From an uncultured Prevotella sp. (GTDB lineage: Bacteria > Bacteroidota > Bacteroidia > Bacteroidales > Bacteroidaceae), in contig CAKQDQ010000021.1 of assembly GCA_934229335.1 (NCBI GenBank), positions 1 through 28,216 on the forward strand: a DNA stretch of 28,216 bases, in the 5' to 3' direction. Each line of letters begins with the position of its first letter. Position 1 is the stretch's first letter. The position numbers and the translations under genes were made by a program. The notes below the pieces were generated by a model. That model worked only from the letters and a program-made list of their open reading frames with translations. It ran no database searches and was not told where the DNA came from. This document shows, piece by piece, positions 10,155 to 17,468 of the stretch.

Positions 10155-11279
10155 ATGAAACGACTGAATAATCCATTTGTAATATATGGTTATAAAGGCT
10201 CGGAGTATTTCTGTGACCGAGATAGCGAAACGAAGACCGTGGTGGAGGCATTACGTAATGAACGTAATGTCGTGCTGATTTCACCGCGTCGTTTGGGAAA
10301 GACTGGGTTGATACATCATGTGTTTGAGAACATAAAACAAAGTGACCCAGATACTGCGTGTTTTTATATGGACGTTAATGCTACGCGTAATCTTAATCAG
10401 TTCATACAATTGTTGGCAAGGACTGTCGTAGGAAAAGTGGACACATTCTCACAAAGTACTATGCGAAAGATAACGACATTCTTCTCCAGTTATAAGCCAG
10501 TGGTGTCGTTTGATGAACTAACAGGTATGCCCAACTTCTCTATAACGGTTTCAAGTGAGCTGCAAGAACAGTCTTTACAGCGTATATTTGAGTATCTAAA
10601 GCAGTCGGAGCGGCGTATATACATAGCCATAGACGAGTTTCAGCAGGTAGCGGAGTATCCAGAGAAGGGAACGGAGGCTATGTTGAGGTCGTACATACAA
10701 TTCATGCCTAATGTCTATTTTATTTTTGCAGGAAGTAAGCAGCACATCATGACCGATATGTTCTTATCTGCGAAACGTCCGTTTTATCAGAGTTCACAGA
10801 TCGTAAACCTCACTTTGATTGATAAGGAGAAATATGAGGCTTTCGCCTTGAAATTTATGGAAGAAAAGGGCATTGAAGTACACAACGGTTCCTTTGAGTA
10901 TTTGTATAATGTGGTGGATGGGCAGACATGGTATGTGCAGAATATACTTAACCGCCTGTATCAGAACGGTAATGCTGTGACGCAAGAAGAGATAAATAGT
11001 GTTATAGAAGAGTTAGTAAATGAGCAGGAAGTATCTTTTATAAGTTATTATGAGTCGTTGACGGACAATCAAGCAGCATTGTTGCTTGCCATTGCCAAGG
11101 CTAAAGAGGTGAAGTCAGTACTCTCTCGTGAGTTTATTGCAAGGTATGATCTGCCTGCTGTTAGTAGCATTAGTCTTGCAATGAAGGTGTTAATGGGCAG
11201 GGAGTTCGTTTATAAGTATAATGGTAAGTACATTGTTTACGACCGTTTTTTCGGTATTTGGCTTCGCGAGAGGTTATAA
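10155..11279 (+). CDS. AAA+/STAND-type ATPase with C-terminal winged-helix-like region
   Basis: The 374-residue protein belongs to the archaeal-type ATPase family widespread in Bacteroidota. The N-terminus (NNPFVIYGYKGSEYFCDRD) is followed by a P-loop ISPRRLGKTGL near residue 45, where the usual first glycine is serine. Walker B is IYIAIDEFQQ (about 155-164), and the sensor-like FIFAGSKQH lies about 30 residues later. The C-terminal 80 residues (LLLAIAKAKEVKSV, FIARYDLPAVSSISLAMKVL) read as a winged helix. Function is unknown; relatives are often standalone and some resemble signalling or regulatory NTPases. It has its own promoter and a stem-loop just after the stop, so it is monocistronic. 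The flanking intergenic repeats and lack of partner genes suggest an accessory gene. Confidence 0.85.
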   Translation: MKRLNNPFVIYGYKGSEYFCDRDSETKTVVEALRNERNVVLISPRRLGKTGLIHHVFENIKQSDPDTACFYMDVNATRNLNQFIQLLARTVVGKVDTFSQSTMRKITTFFSSYKPVVSFDELTGMPNFSITVSSELQEQSLQRIFEYLKQSERRIYIAIDEFQQVAEYPEKGTEAMLRSYIQFMPNVYFIFAGSKQHIMTDMFLSAKRPFYQSSQIVNLTLIDKEKYEAFALKFMEEKGIEVHNGSFEYLYNVVDGQTWYVQNILNRLYQNGNAVTQEEINSVIEELVNEQEVSFISYYESLTDNQAALLLAIAKAKEVKSVLSREFIARYDLPAVSSISLAMKVLMGREFVYKYNGKYIVYDRFFGIWLRERL

Positions 11280-11282
11280 AAC

Positions 11283-11314
11283 AATCCCCAGACAATGAAA
11301 ATTGTCTGGGGATT
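11283..11314. terminator. Stem-loop terminator between convergent genes
   Basis: A perfect 14-bp stem (11283-11296 with 11301-11314, AATCCCCAGACAAT) closes on a GAAA tetraloop. On the minus strand it runs into TTGTTTTAT, so it best fits the end of the maf/outer-membrane unit. It also lies 4 bp after the ATPase stop on the plus strand. Confidence 0.8.
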
Positions 11315-11397
11315 ATTGATTGTGGTGTATTGGATGGTTCTATGATTTTATACTTTTTCTAACGAATGATGTAGGAAACGGTGATTTCTTATGACAC

Positions 11398-11904
11398 TTA
11401 CTTCTTCCAAATGTTATAACCTATGGTTAGGAAAAGGGCGTCATCATCATCACCGTAGGTAGTACTGATGTCGTAACCTAACGTTGCGCTGTACTTACCA
11501 CGACGTATTCCTGCGCCCAGACGGATGCCATCGTCAACCTCGTTATGGTTGAAACCATAACTAAGGTATGGTCCGAAGAAGGGATAAAGAGTTAGATTCT
11601 TTGGTAAGGCGATGCGGTAACTGATGATAGCAGGTATAACAAAGGAGTGATTGTCGTATCCCCAATGCTGCCGTTTCATGTACTCTATACCTGTTTCAAT
11701 GTAGAATGGTAGAGGAGAAACGTGAATATCGCCAGTTATTCCTGCTAAAGGGAAGATACTGAAGTCACCAAATCCATCGGTACAAGTGATGGTAAAGCCT
11801 GTCTTTACGTCTATGCTGTACTTCGGATTATCGTCTGTTGCTTGCGCTTTAGCGAGTAATGCGGAAGACAAAGCGAGCGTGGTTAATATAAGTTTTAGTT
11901 TCAT
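11398..11904 (-). CDS. Small outer-membrane beta-barrel protein
   Basis: The 168-residue protein has a signal peptide (MKLKLILTTLALSSALLAKAQA). Alternating hydrophobic and polar strands typical of an eight-strand-sized porin-like barrel follow: YSIDVKTGFTI, FPLAGITGDIHV, FYIETGIEYM, LTLYPFFGPYLSYGF, IRLGAGIRRGKYSATLGYD, ending FLTIGYNIWKK. A C-terminal aromatic close to the end fits outer-membrane insertion. It starts 13 bp after the maf stop on the same strand, with AAGGAA upstream of the ATG, so it is likely co-transcribed with maf. Specific function is unknown. Confidence 0.8.
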   Translation of the reverse strand: MKLKLILTTLALSSALLAKAQATDDNPKYSIDVKTGFTITCTDGFGDFSIFPLAGITGDIHVSPLPFYIETGIEYMKRQHWGYDNHSFVIPAIISYRIALPKNLTLYPFFGPYLSYGFNHNEVDDGIRLGAGIRRGKYSATLGYDISTTYGDDDDALFLTIGYNIWKK

Positions 11905-11917
11905 TGATGGTTCCTTT

Positions 11918-12490
11918 TTATTTAATTGGCATCATGTTTTTAAGTTCTTCGTAGATGCGTTGCACTGGAAGTCCCATCACGTTGTAGTAACTTCCCTTTA
12001 TGCCAGTGATGCCTATGTAGCCTATCCATTCCTGAATGCCATAGGCACCAGCCTTGTCCATTGGCTTGTAGGTGCGGATATAGTGCCATATCTCATCGTC
12101 GGAGAGTTCCTTGAAGGTAACGTCAGTGCATACGGTGAAGTGCTTTTGCATTGCTGTTGTGGTGAGACAAACGCCAGTGTAGACCTGATGCGTCTTGCCA
12201 CTAAGTTCGCGCAGCATACGGAAAGCGTCCTGTTCGTCAGTAGGTTTGCCCATGATGTCGTTACCACATACCACCACGGTGTCAGCGGTAAGAACAATGT
12301 TATCCGTGCCAATGAGGTTGTCACGGTAGGGAATAGCCTTCTTTTGAGCTATGTATTCCGCCACTTCAGCGGCAGGAAGAGTGTCGGGATATGACTCGTC
12401 AATGCCTTTTATTACGAGGACATCGAACGGAACACCGAGGCCTTGCAGCAGTTCTTTGCGGCGAGGAGAGTTAGAAGATAGAATGAGCAT
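11918..12490 (-). CDS. maf: Maf-family nucleoside triphosphate pyrophosphatase
   Basis: With the ATG at 12490 the protein is 190 residues, beginning MLILSSNSPRRKELL, the canonical Maf start; the in-frame extension upstream (MGKGLGVGFHIT) is encoded by a G-rich tract and is unlikely to be real. Other signatures are LTADTVVVCGNDIMGKP and DKAGAYGIQEWIGYIGITGIKGSYYNVMGLP. Maf enzymes hydrolyse non-canonical or pyrimidine nucleoside triphosphates (dTTP/UTP in this group), protecting nucleic acids, and have been linked to septum formation. The barrel gene follows 13 bp later. The G-rich tract ends 12 nt before this start and could influence its translation. Confidence 0.95.
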   Translation of the reverse strand: MLILSSNSPRRKELLQGLGVPFDVLVIKGIDESYPDTLPAAEVAEYIAQKKAIPYRDNLIGTDNIVLTADTVVVCGNDIMGKPTDEQDAFRMLRELSGKTHQVYTGVCLTTTAMQKHFTVCTDVTFKELSDDEIWHYIRTYKPMDKAGAYGIQEWIGYIGITGIKGSYYNVMGLPVQRIYEELKNMMPIK

Positions 12491-12502
12491 GGTGATATGA
12501 AA

Positions 12503-12553
12503 CCCTACCCCCAGCCCCTTCCCCATAGAGGAGGAGAGATACTTCTGTAGGGG
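12503..12553 (-). promoter_or_regulatory. G-rich tract with quadruplex pattern upstream of maf
   Basis: On the minus strand four G-runs of 4, 4, 5 and 3 bases are separated by the 2-base spacers AA, CT and TA (12524 down to 12503), meeting the usual G3+ quadruplex pattern. It sits 12 nt before the maf ATG. CCCTAC (12503-12508) can also pair with GTAGGG (12547-12552), a competing hairpin. The effect on expression is inferred. Confidence 0.5.
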
Positions 12554-12603
12554 TGAGAGGTAATAATTGTTGTTAATTGTATGATTGTGCGTCAGTAAGC
12601 AAA

Positions 12604-12638
12604 ACAGCCGTATAATGAAAAGTGCATTATACGGCTGT
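12604..12638 (-). terminator. Intrinsic terminator of maeB
   Basis: A perfect 14-bp stem (12604-12617 with 12625-12638, ACAGCCGTATAATG) has a 7-nt loop. On the minus strand the stem ends in TGTTTT, the expected T-run. It lies 35 bp after the maeB stop. Confidence 0.85.
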
Positions 12639-12672
12639 CGTTACATATTATTTACGCTTTAAGGCGTTAGTA

Positions 12673-14958
12673 TTATTTCTTCTTCAACTTCTCAACGTAA
12701 GCGTCGATAACGGCAACCGCTGTGATGTTAACGATGTCGCGAACGCTTGAATCGAAGTCAGTGAAGTGGATAGGCTTGTTAAGACCCATCTGGATAGGAC
12801 CAATAACCTCTGTCTCTGGTGAGAACTGCTGAATCAGTTTGTAAGCAGAGTTAGCGGCAGTGAGGTCAGGGAATATCATAGAGTTAACCACCTCGTTGTG
12901 CAGACGGAGGAAAGGATACTTAGAGTCACGGCGCTCATGGTCAAGAGCCATATCGACAGTCATCTCACCATCGAGCTTTAACTCTGGGTTCTCGTCCTGC
13001 ATTTCCTTTACAACCTCAGCCATCAAGCGTGACGCACCCTTCTTATCGGCACCGAAGTTAGAGTGTGCTATCATCGCAATCTTAGGCTCATCGTTGAAGA
13101 AACGGATAGTGTCTGCTGTCAGACGTGCTATATCTTTCAGTGCGTCTTTGTCAGGAGCCTGGTTCACAAGAGTATCAGCGATGTAGTAAGTGCCACGCTT
13201 TGAGTTAAGAATGTGCATGGTACCGAAGTGGTTGTATGGTGCACGTATGCCCACAATCTCCTTCGCTGCCTTGATGGTATTAGAGAACTTGGTGTAAACA
13301 CCAGTGATGAATGCGTCAGCATCACCAGTCTCTACCATCATCATGCCGAAGTAGTTGCGCTCAAACATCTTGTCGTTAGCCTCTTCGAAGGTGTAACCCT
13401 CACGGCAACGCTTGTCTGATAATACCTTAGCGTAACGCTCACGACGCTCACGCTCACGGTCATGACGAAGGTTAACAATCTCTATTCCGTCGAGGTTCAG
13501 CTCCAGTTCCTGAGCCTTCTTCTGTATCATCTCGTCGTTACCGAGCAGTATTGGTGTGCAGAGACCCTCTTCCTTAGCCTGAACAGCAGCCTTAATCATT
13601 GTTGGGTGCAGACCCTCAGCGAATACTACGCGCTGTGGATGCTTGCGCGCTGTCTCATAAAGGTTCTGTGTAACGCTTGTCTCCTGACCCATGCGCAGGC
13701 GGAGTTCGCGCTTGTACTGTTCCCAGTCTGTAATCTGCTTACGTGCCACACCGCTCTCGATAGCGGCTTTAGCAACAGCAGCAGACACCTCTGTGATAAG
13801 ACGTGGGTCAACAGGTTTCGGAATGAAGTAGTCAGGACCGAAAGTGAGGTTGTTAACATTATAAACCTGGTTCACTACGTCTGGCACTGGCTGTTTAGCC
13901 AAATCAGCGATAGCATGAACCGCAGCGAGTTTCATTTCTTCGTTGATTGCCTTAGCGTTTACGTCAAGAGCACCGCGGAAGATGTATGGGAAACCGATAA
14001 CGTTATTAATCTGGTTTGGATAATCTGAACGACCTGTTGACATCAACACGTCAGGACGAGCAGCCATAGCGTCCTCGTATGAAATCTCAGGAACAGGATT
14101 TGCACAAGCAAACACAATCGGGTTATTTGCCATAGAGCGTATCATGTCCTGTGATAGCACGTTACCCTTAGAGAGACCAAGGAATACGTCTGCGCCACGC
14201 ATAGCCTCTTCCAGTGTGTGTACGTCGCGACGGTCAGTAGCAAAGAACTTCTTTTGCTCGCTAAGATTCTCGCGGTCAGATGTAATCACACCCTTTGAGT
14301 CCAGCATCAGTATGTTTTCGCGGCGTGCACCGAGAGAGATGTATAACTTAGTACACATGATGGCAGCGGCACCTGCACCACTTACTACAATCTTCACGTC
14401 CTCTATCTTCTTGCCAGCGACCTCAAGTGCATTGATAAGACCAGCAGATGAGATGATAGCAGTACCGTGTTGGTCGTCGTGCATTACAGGAATGTCGAGC
14501 GTTTTCTTCAGTCTGTCTTCAATATAGAAGCACTCTGGTGCCTTGATATCTTCCAGATTGATACCACCGAAGGTCGGAGCGATCTTCTCAACAGCCTCAC
14601 AGAACTTCTCAGGGTCTTTCTCTGCTACCTCAATGTCGAAGACATCGACACCACCGTAAATCTTAAACAGTAGACCTTTACCCTCCATTACTGGCTTACC
14701 AGACATCGCACCGATGTCGCCAAGACCGAGTACTGCGGTACCATTAGATATTACTGCTACGAGATTTCCTTTGTCAGTGTACTTGTAAACTTCGTCAGGG
14801 TTCTGCTGAATCTCAAGACATGGGAAAGCAACGCCTGGTGAATATGCAAGACTAAGGTCTGTCTGAGTACGGTAAGGCTTTGTTGGCATTACCTCAATTT
14901 TACCAGGACGGCCATTCTCATGATACTGAAGAGCCGCTTCTTTTGTAATAACTGCCAT
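12673..14958 (-). CDS. maeB: NADP-dependent malic enzyme with phosphotransacetylase-like domain
   Basis: The 761-residue protein is a MaeB-type hybrid: residues 1 to about 430 are malic enzyme and the rest is phosphotransacetylase-like. It decarboxylates malate to pyruvate, producing NADPH. Visible motifs are [32 protein letters not shown], the metal-binding [10 protein letters not shown], the HDDQHGTAI segment, and a dinucleotide fold [12 protein letters not shown]. The C-terminal part contains [15 protein letters not shown] and [18 protein letters not shown]. In known MaeB proteins this part is regulatory (acetyl-CoA sensing) rather than catalytic; that is family knowledge. It has its own terminator, and the AT-rich 117-bp region upstream shows no strong promoter match. 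Confidence 0.97.
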   Translation of the reverse strand: MAVITKEAALQYHENGRPGKIEVMPTKPYRTQTDLSLAYSPGVAFPCLEIQQNPDEVYKYTDKGNLVAVISNGTAVLGLGDIGAMSGKPVMEGKGLLFKIYGGVDVFDIEVAEKDPEKFCEAVEKIAPTFGGINLEDIKAPECFYIEDRLKKTLDIPVMHDDQHGTAIISSAGLINALEVAGKKIEDVKIVVSGAGAAAIMCTKLYISLGARRENILMLDSKGVITSDRENLSEQKKFFATDRRDVHTLEEAMRGADVFLGLSKGNVLSQDMIRSMANNPIVFACANPVPEISYEDAMAARPDVLMSTGRSDYPNQINNVIGFPYIFRGALDVNAKAINEEMKLAAVHAIADLAKQPVPDVVNQVYNVNNLTFGPDYFIPKPVDPRLITEVSAAVAKAAIESGVARKQITDWEQYKRELRLRMGQETSVTQNLYETARKHPQRVVFAEGLHPTMIKAAVQAKEEGLCTPILLGNDEMIQKKAQELELNLDGIEIVNLRHDRERERRERYAKVLSDKRCREGYTFEEANDKMFERNYFGMMMVETGDADAFITGVYTKFSNTIKAAKEIVGIRAPYNHFGTMHILNSKRGTYYIADTLVNQAPDKDALKDIARLTADTIRFFNDEPKIAMIAHSNFGADKKGASRLMAEVVKEMQDENPELKLDGEMTVDMALDHERRDSKYPFLRLHNEVVNSMIFPDLTAANSAYKLIQQFSPETEVIGPIQMGLNKPIHFTDFDSSVRDIVNITAVAVIDAYVEKLKKK

Positions 14959-15075
14959 AAAATTAAAAATGTTTATGTTATTGTTTTGGTTGTTTTTATC
15001 TTCCGAATTTTAGTTCCTAAATGTCAAATAAACGTGTATTTGTATGCAAAACTACGTTTTTCTATGTCGGAGAAG

Positions 15076-16509
15076 CTATCCGAACAAAGCCCGTATAGCC
15101 TCTTCCACCTTCCTTGCGGGGTGCAGGTTGATGGTAAACTGTTTGCCCTTTAAGGCGTTGATGTTACGTTTCGGGATAATGATATCGCTGAATCCGAGCT
15201 TCTCTGCTTCCTGAATACGCTGCTCTATGCGGCTGACGGGTCTCACTTCGCCACTCAATCCTACCTCACCGCATACGCACCAGCCTTCGTCTATTGGCAT
15301 ATCGAGGTTGCTTGATATAACGGCTGCGATGACACTGAGGTCCATTGCCATGTCTGTAACCTTTAGTCCGCCAGCTATATTGAGGAAGACGTCCTTCTGC
15401 ATTAGTTTGAATCCCACTCTCTTTTCAAGCACTGCGAGGAGCATATTCAATCTTCTTTGGTCGAACCCAGTAGCGGAACGCTGTGGAGTTCCATATGCCG
15501 CGGACGACACAAGAGCCTGAGTCTCCACGAGGAAAGGTCTCATACCCTCCACTGCCGCACTGATAGCGATGCCGCTCATGCCCTCCCTGTCGTCACTAAG
15601 TAATAGTTCTGACGGGTTACTTACGGGTCGTAGACCGTTCTGTTGCATCTCGTATATGCCGAGTTCTGATGTAGAACCAAAGCGGTTCTTAATGCTTCGC
15701 AGTATGCGGTATATGCCTTGGCGGTCGCCTTCAAACTGAATCACGGCGTCAACGATATGCTCCAGTATCTTAGGTCCAGCAATAGAGCCTTCCTTATTGA
15801 TGTGACCAATCAGTATAACAGGCACTCCGCTCGCCTTAGCAAATCGTAATAGCGCGGAAGCACATTCCCTTATCTGCGTGATACTGCCCGGTGCGGAGTC
15901 TACAGTCTCCGTTTCCATGGTCTGAATAGAATCGACAATGATAAGGTCTGGGGCGCAATTCTTAATCTGTTCAAATATCTTCTCGATAGAAGTCTCACAG
16001 AGTATCATTACCTCTTCGTTGGTTGCGCCCTCTATTCTGTCAGCCCTCATGCGCAGTTGATGCGCACTTTCCTCACCACTGATGTAGAGAACGTTCGTCC
16101 CTTGCATCCTCATTATGGTCTGAAGTGTCAGCGTACTTTTGCCGATACCAGGGTCACCGCCAAGCAGAATTATGCTACCAGGCACCAGACCGCCACCAAG
16201 CACGCGGTTCAGTTCTGCGTCTTTCATGTCTATTCGCGGCTCTGCTGTGGTGGAAATATCTTTCAGACGCATGGCATTATTTCTCAAAACGTGGTGTTGC
16301 GTTTCTGTGATATTGGTGCCAATAGCAGCTGCACGTCTTGCCATAGAAACCTCTTTCGCGGCAGATCGAGCACTAAGCTGTCCGCTGTCGCTACTTATTT
16401 TTATCTCGCGAAAAGTGTTCCATTGATGGCACGACGGGCATTTTCCTATCCATTTAGCAGATTCTTGTCCGCAGTTTTCGCAAACATAAGCGGTTTTTTC
16501 TTTTGCCAT
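15076..16509 (-). CDS. radA: DNA repair protein RadA (Sms)
   Basis: RadA is the RecA-like branch-migration helicase used in recombination repair. With ATG at 16509 it has 477 residues. A four-cysteine zinc finger (C10, C13, C24, C27, in VCENCGQESAKWIGKCPSC) is followed by Walker A GGDPGIGKST (117-126), the KNRFG motif (274-278) that is the RadA hallmark, and a C-terminal Lon-protease-like domain (GLKVTDMAMDLSVIAAVISS, GEVGLSGEVRPV). A longer in-frame ATG at 16551 exists, but the promoter -7 element (16530-16537) lies between the two, so the downstream start is preferred. The gene diverges from the lipoprotein gene. Confidence 0.97.
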   Translation of the reverse strand: MAKEKTAYVCENCGQESAKWIGKCPSCHQWNTFREIKISSDSGQLSARSAAKEVSMARRAAAIGTNITETQHHVLRNNAMRLKDISTTAEPRIDMKDAELNRVLGGGLVPGSIILLGGDPGIGKSTLTLQTIMRMQGTNVLYISGEESAHQLRMRADRIEGATNEEVMILCETSIEKIFEQIKNCAPDLIIVDSIQTMETETVDSAPGSITQIRECASALLRFAKASGVPVILIGHINKEGSIAGPKILEHIVDAVIQFEGDRQGIYRILRSIKNRFGSTSELGIYEMQQNGLRPVSNPSELLLSDDREGMSGIAISAAVEGMRPFLVETQALVSSAAYGTPQRSATGFDQRRLNMLLAVLEKRVGFKLMQKDVFLNIAGGLKVTDMAMDLSVIAAVISSNLDMPIDEGWCVCGEVGLSGEVRPVSRIEQRIQEAEKLGFSDIIIPKRNINALKGKQFTINLHPARKVEEAIRALFG

Positions 16510-16529
16510 AGTTTCTGAGTATACGTTTG

Positions 16530-16537
16530 CAAAGGTA
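16530..16537 (-). promoter_or_regulatory. radA promoter -7 element
   Basis: Minus-strand TACCTTTG matches TAnnTTTG and lies 20 bases before the chosen radA ATG at 16509, but inside the longer reading frame. This decides the start. The -33 position holds TTTC. Confidence 0.65.
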
Positions 16538-16631
16538 CTAATTTTTATCATTCTAAAGAAACGAAATGTCGAAAAAGTCCGCTTTTTGGTTAAAAATCGT
16601 TCTTCTACTCGGCGTTTTCGCTATTATTTGT

Positions 16632-16639
16632 TACCTTTG
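16632..16639 (+). promoter_or_regulatory. -7 promoter element just before the lipoprotein gene
   Basis: TACCTTTG ends 8 bases before the ATG at 16648, which would give a near-leaderless transcript. No good -33 TTTG is present at the expected distance. Confidence 0.55.
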
Positions 16640-16647
16640 CGCCCATA

Positions 16648-17451
16648 ATGAAGAAAATAATATATATAGTGTTCTGCGCAGTTCTTTTCTCCGTGGTCAG
16701 TGCTTGTCGCGACGGAGAGACGGCGTCTCGTTTGTCGAAGGAGGAGCAAGAGGCGCAGCGTCGTGAAGATTCTGCGGCGTTAAAGATAGGCGTTTTGCCG
16801 ACAGAAGACTGTTTGCCGATAGTAGTCGCCAAGGAGTTGCGGCTTTTTGATACCCTTGGTGTGTCTGTACGTCTGCGTCATTACCGTGCGATGAGCGAGT
16901 GCCGTATAGCCTTACGAGACTCGTTGGTACAGGGTGCGGTGATAGATTCCGTTTTGATGTCACAGATGCAGGATAGAGGCACAAAGCTATACAAAGGTAT
17001 GGATACCGATATGCGGTGGCTGTTTTTGACATCCAAGAAAGCCAGAATAACTCGAATAGCCCAGCTTGTCGACAAGAATATAGCCGCAGACAGCCATGGT
17101 GAGTCGCACAGATTGGCAGAACAAGCCATCGACTCGTTGCAAAAGAAAGGGCAGTTAGTGTTCATAATACAGGTAGAAGACCTCAAAGTGAGAATGAATA
17201 TGCTGACAACGGGTAACGTAGATGCCGCTTTACTGCCAGAGCCCTTTGCTACAAAGGCACGCAATCAGGGAGCTACTGTGATAGAAAACGTGAAGTCAAA
17301 GCCTGTAGGAGTATTGGCTATGCGTAGCGAATCAATGCGTCCCAAGGCACGTCAGCAGCAGTTTAAGCTGTTTAAACAAGCGATAACGATAGCCAATGAC
17401 TCAATAAAGAGATACGGCAAGAAGCATTATTTGAAATATTTAGAGTGGTAA
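16648..17451 (+). CDS. Periplasmic substrate-binding-like lipoprotein (NMT1/SsuA type)
   Basis: The 267-residue product has a lipoprotein signal peptide ending at VVSAC (C20). A type 2 periplasmic-binding fold follows: IGVLPTEDCLPIVVAKELRL, a lobe boundary near LVQGAVIDSVLMSQMQ, and LTTGNVDAALLPEPFATKA (the NMT1/SsuA pattern in which a ligand-lined loop samples a small molecule). It would normally pair with an ABC permease and ATPase, but none is adjacent. The TPR gene follows 17 bp downstream. The ligand is unknown. A promoter -7 element lies immediately upstream. Confidence 0.82.
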   Translation: MKKIIYIVFCAVLFSVVSACRDGETASRLSKEEQEAQRREDSAALKIGVLPTEDCLPIVVAKELRLFDTLGVSVRLRHYRAMSECRIALRDSLVQGAVIDSVLMSQMQDRGTKLYKGMDTDMRWLFLTSKKARITRIAQLVDKNIAADSHGESHRLAEQAIDSLQKKGQLVFIIQVEDLKVRMNMLTTGNVDAALLPEPFATKARNQGATVIENVKSKPVGVLAMRSESMRPKARQQQFKLFKQAITIANDSIKRYGKKHYLKYLEW

Positions 17452-17468
17452 GAGTAACACGAAATGTT

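Noticed and set aside
11786..12394. Long plus-strand reading frame opposite maf and the barrel gene
   Set aside because: It lies antisense to two genes with clear family signatures and has no recognised domain.
12491..12526. Extended N-terminus of Maf
   Set aside because: It translates the G-rich tract and is absent from the family start MLILSSNSPRR.
16510..16551. Extended N-terminus of RadA
   Set aside because: The promoter -7 element lies within it, and MAKEKTAYVCENCG is the family start.
17445..17468. GTG start of the TPR protein overlapping the lipoprotein gene
   Set aside because: ATG at 17469 follows directly and gives a normal N-terminus; the overlap is not needed.
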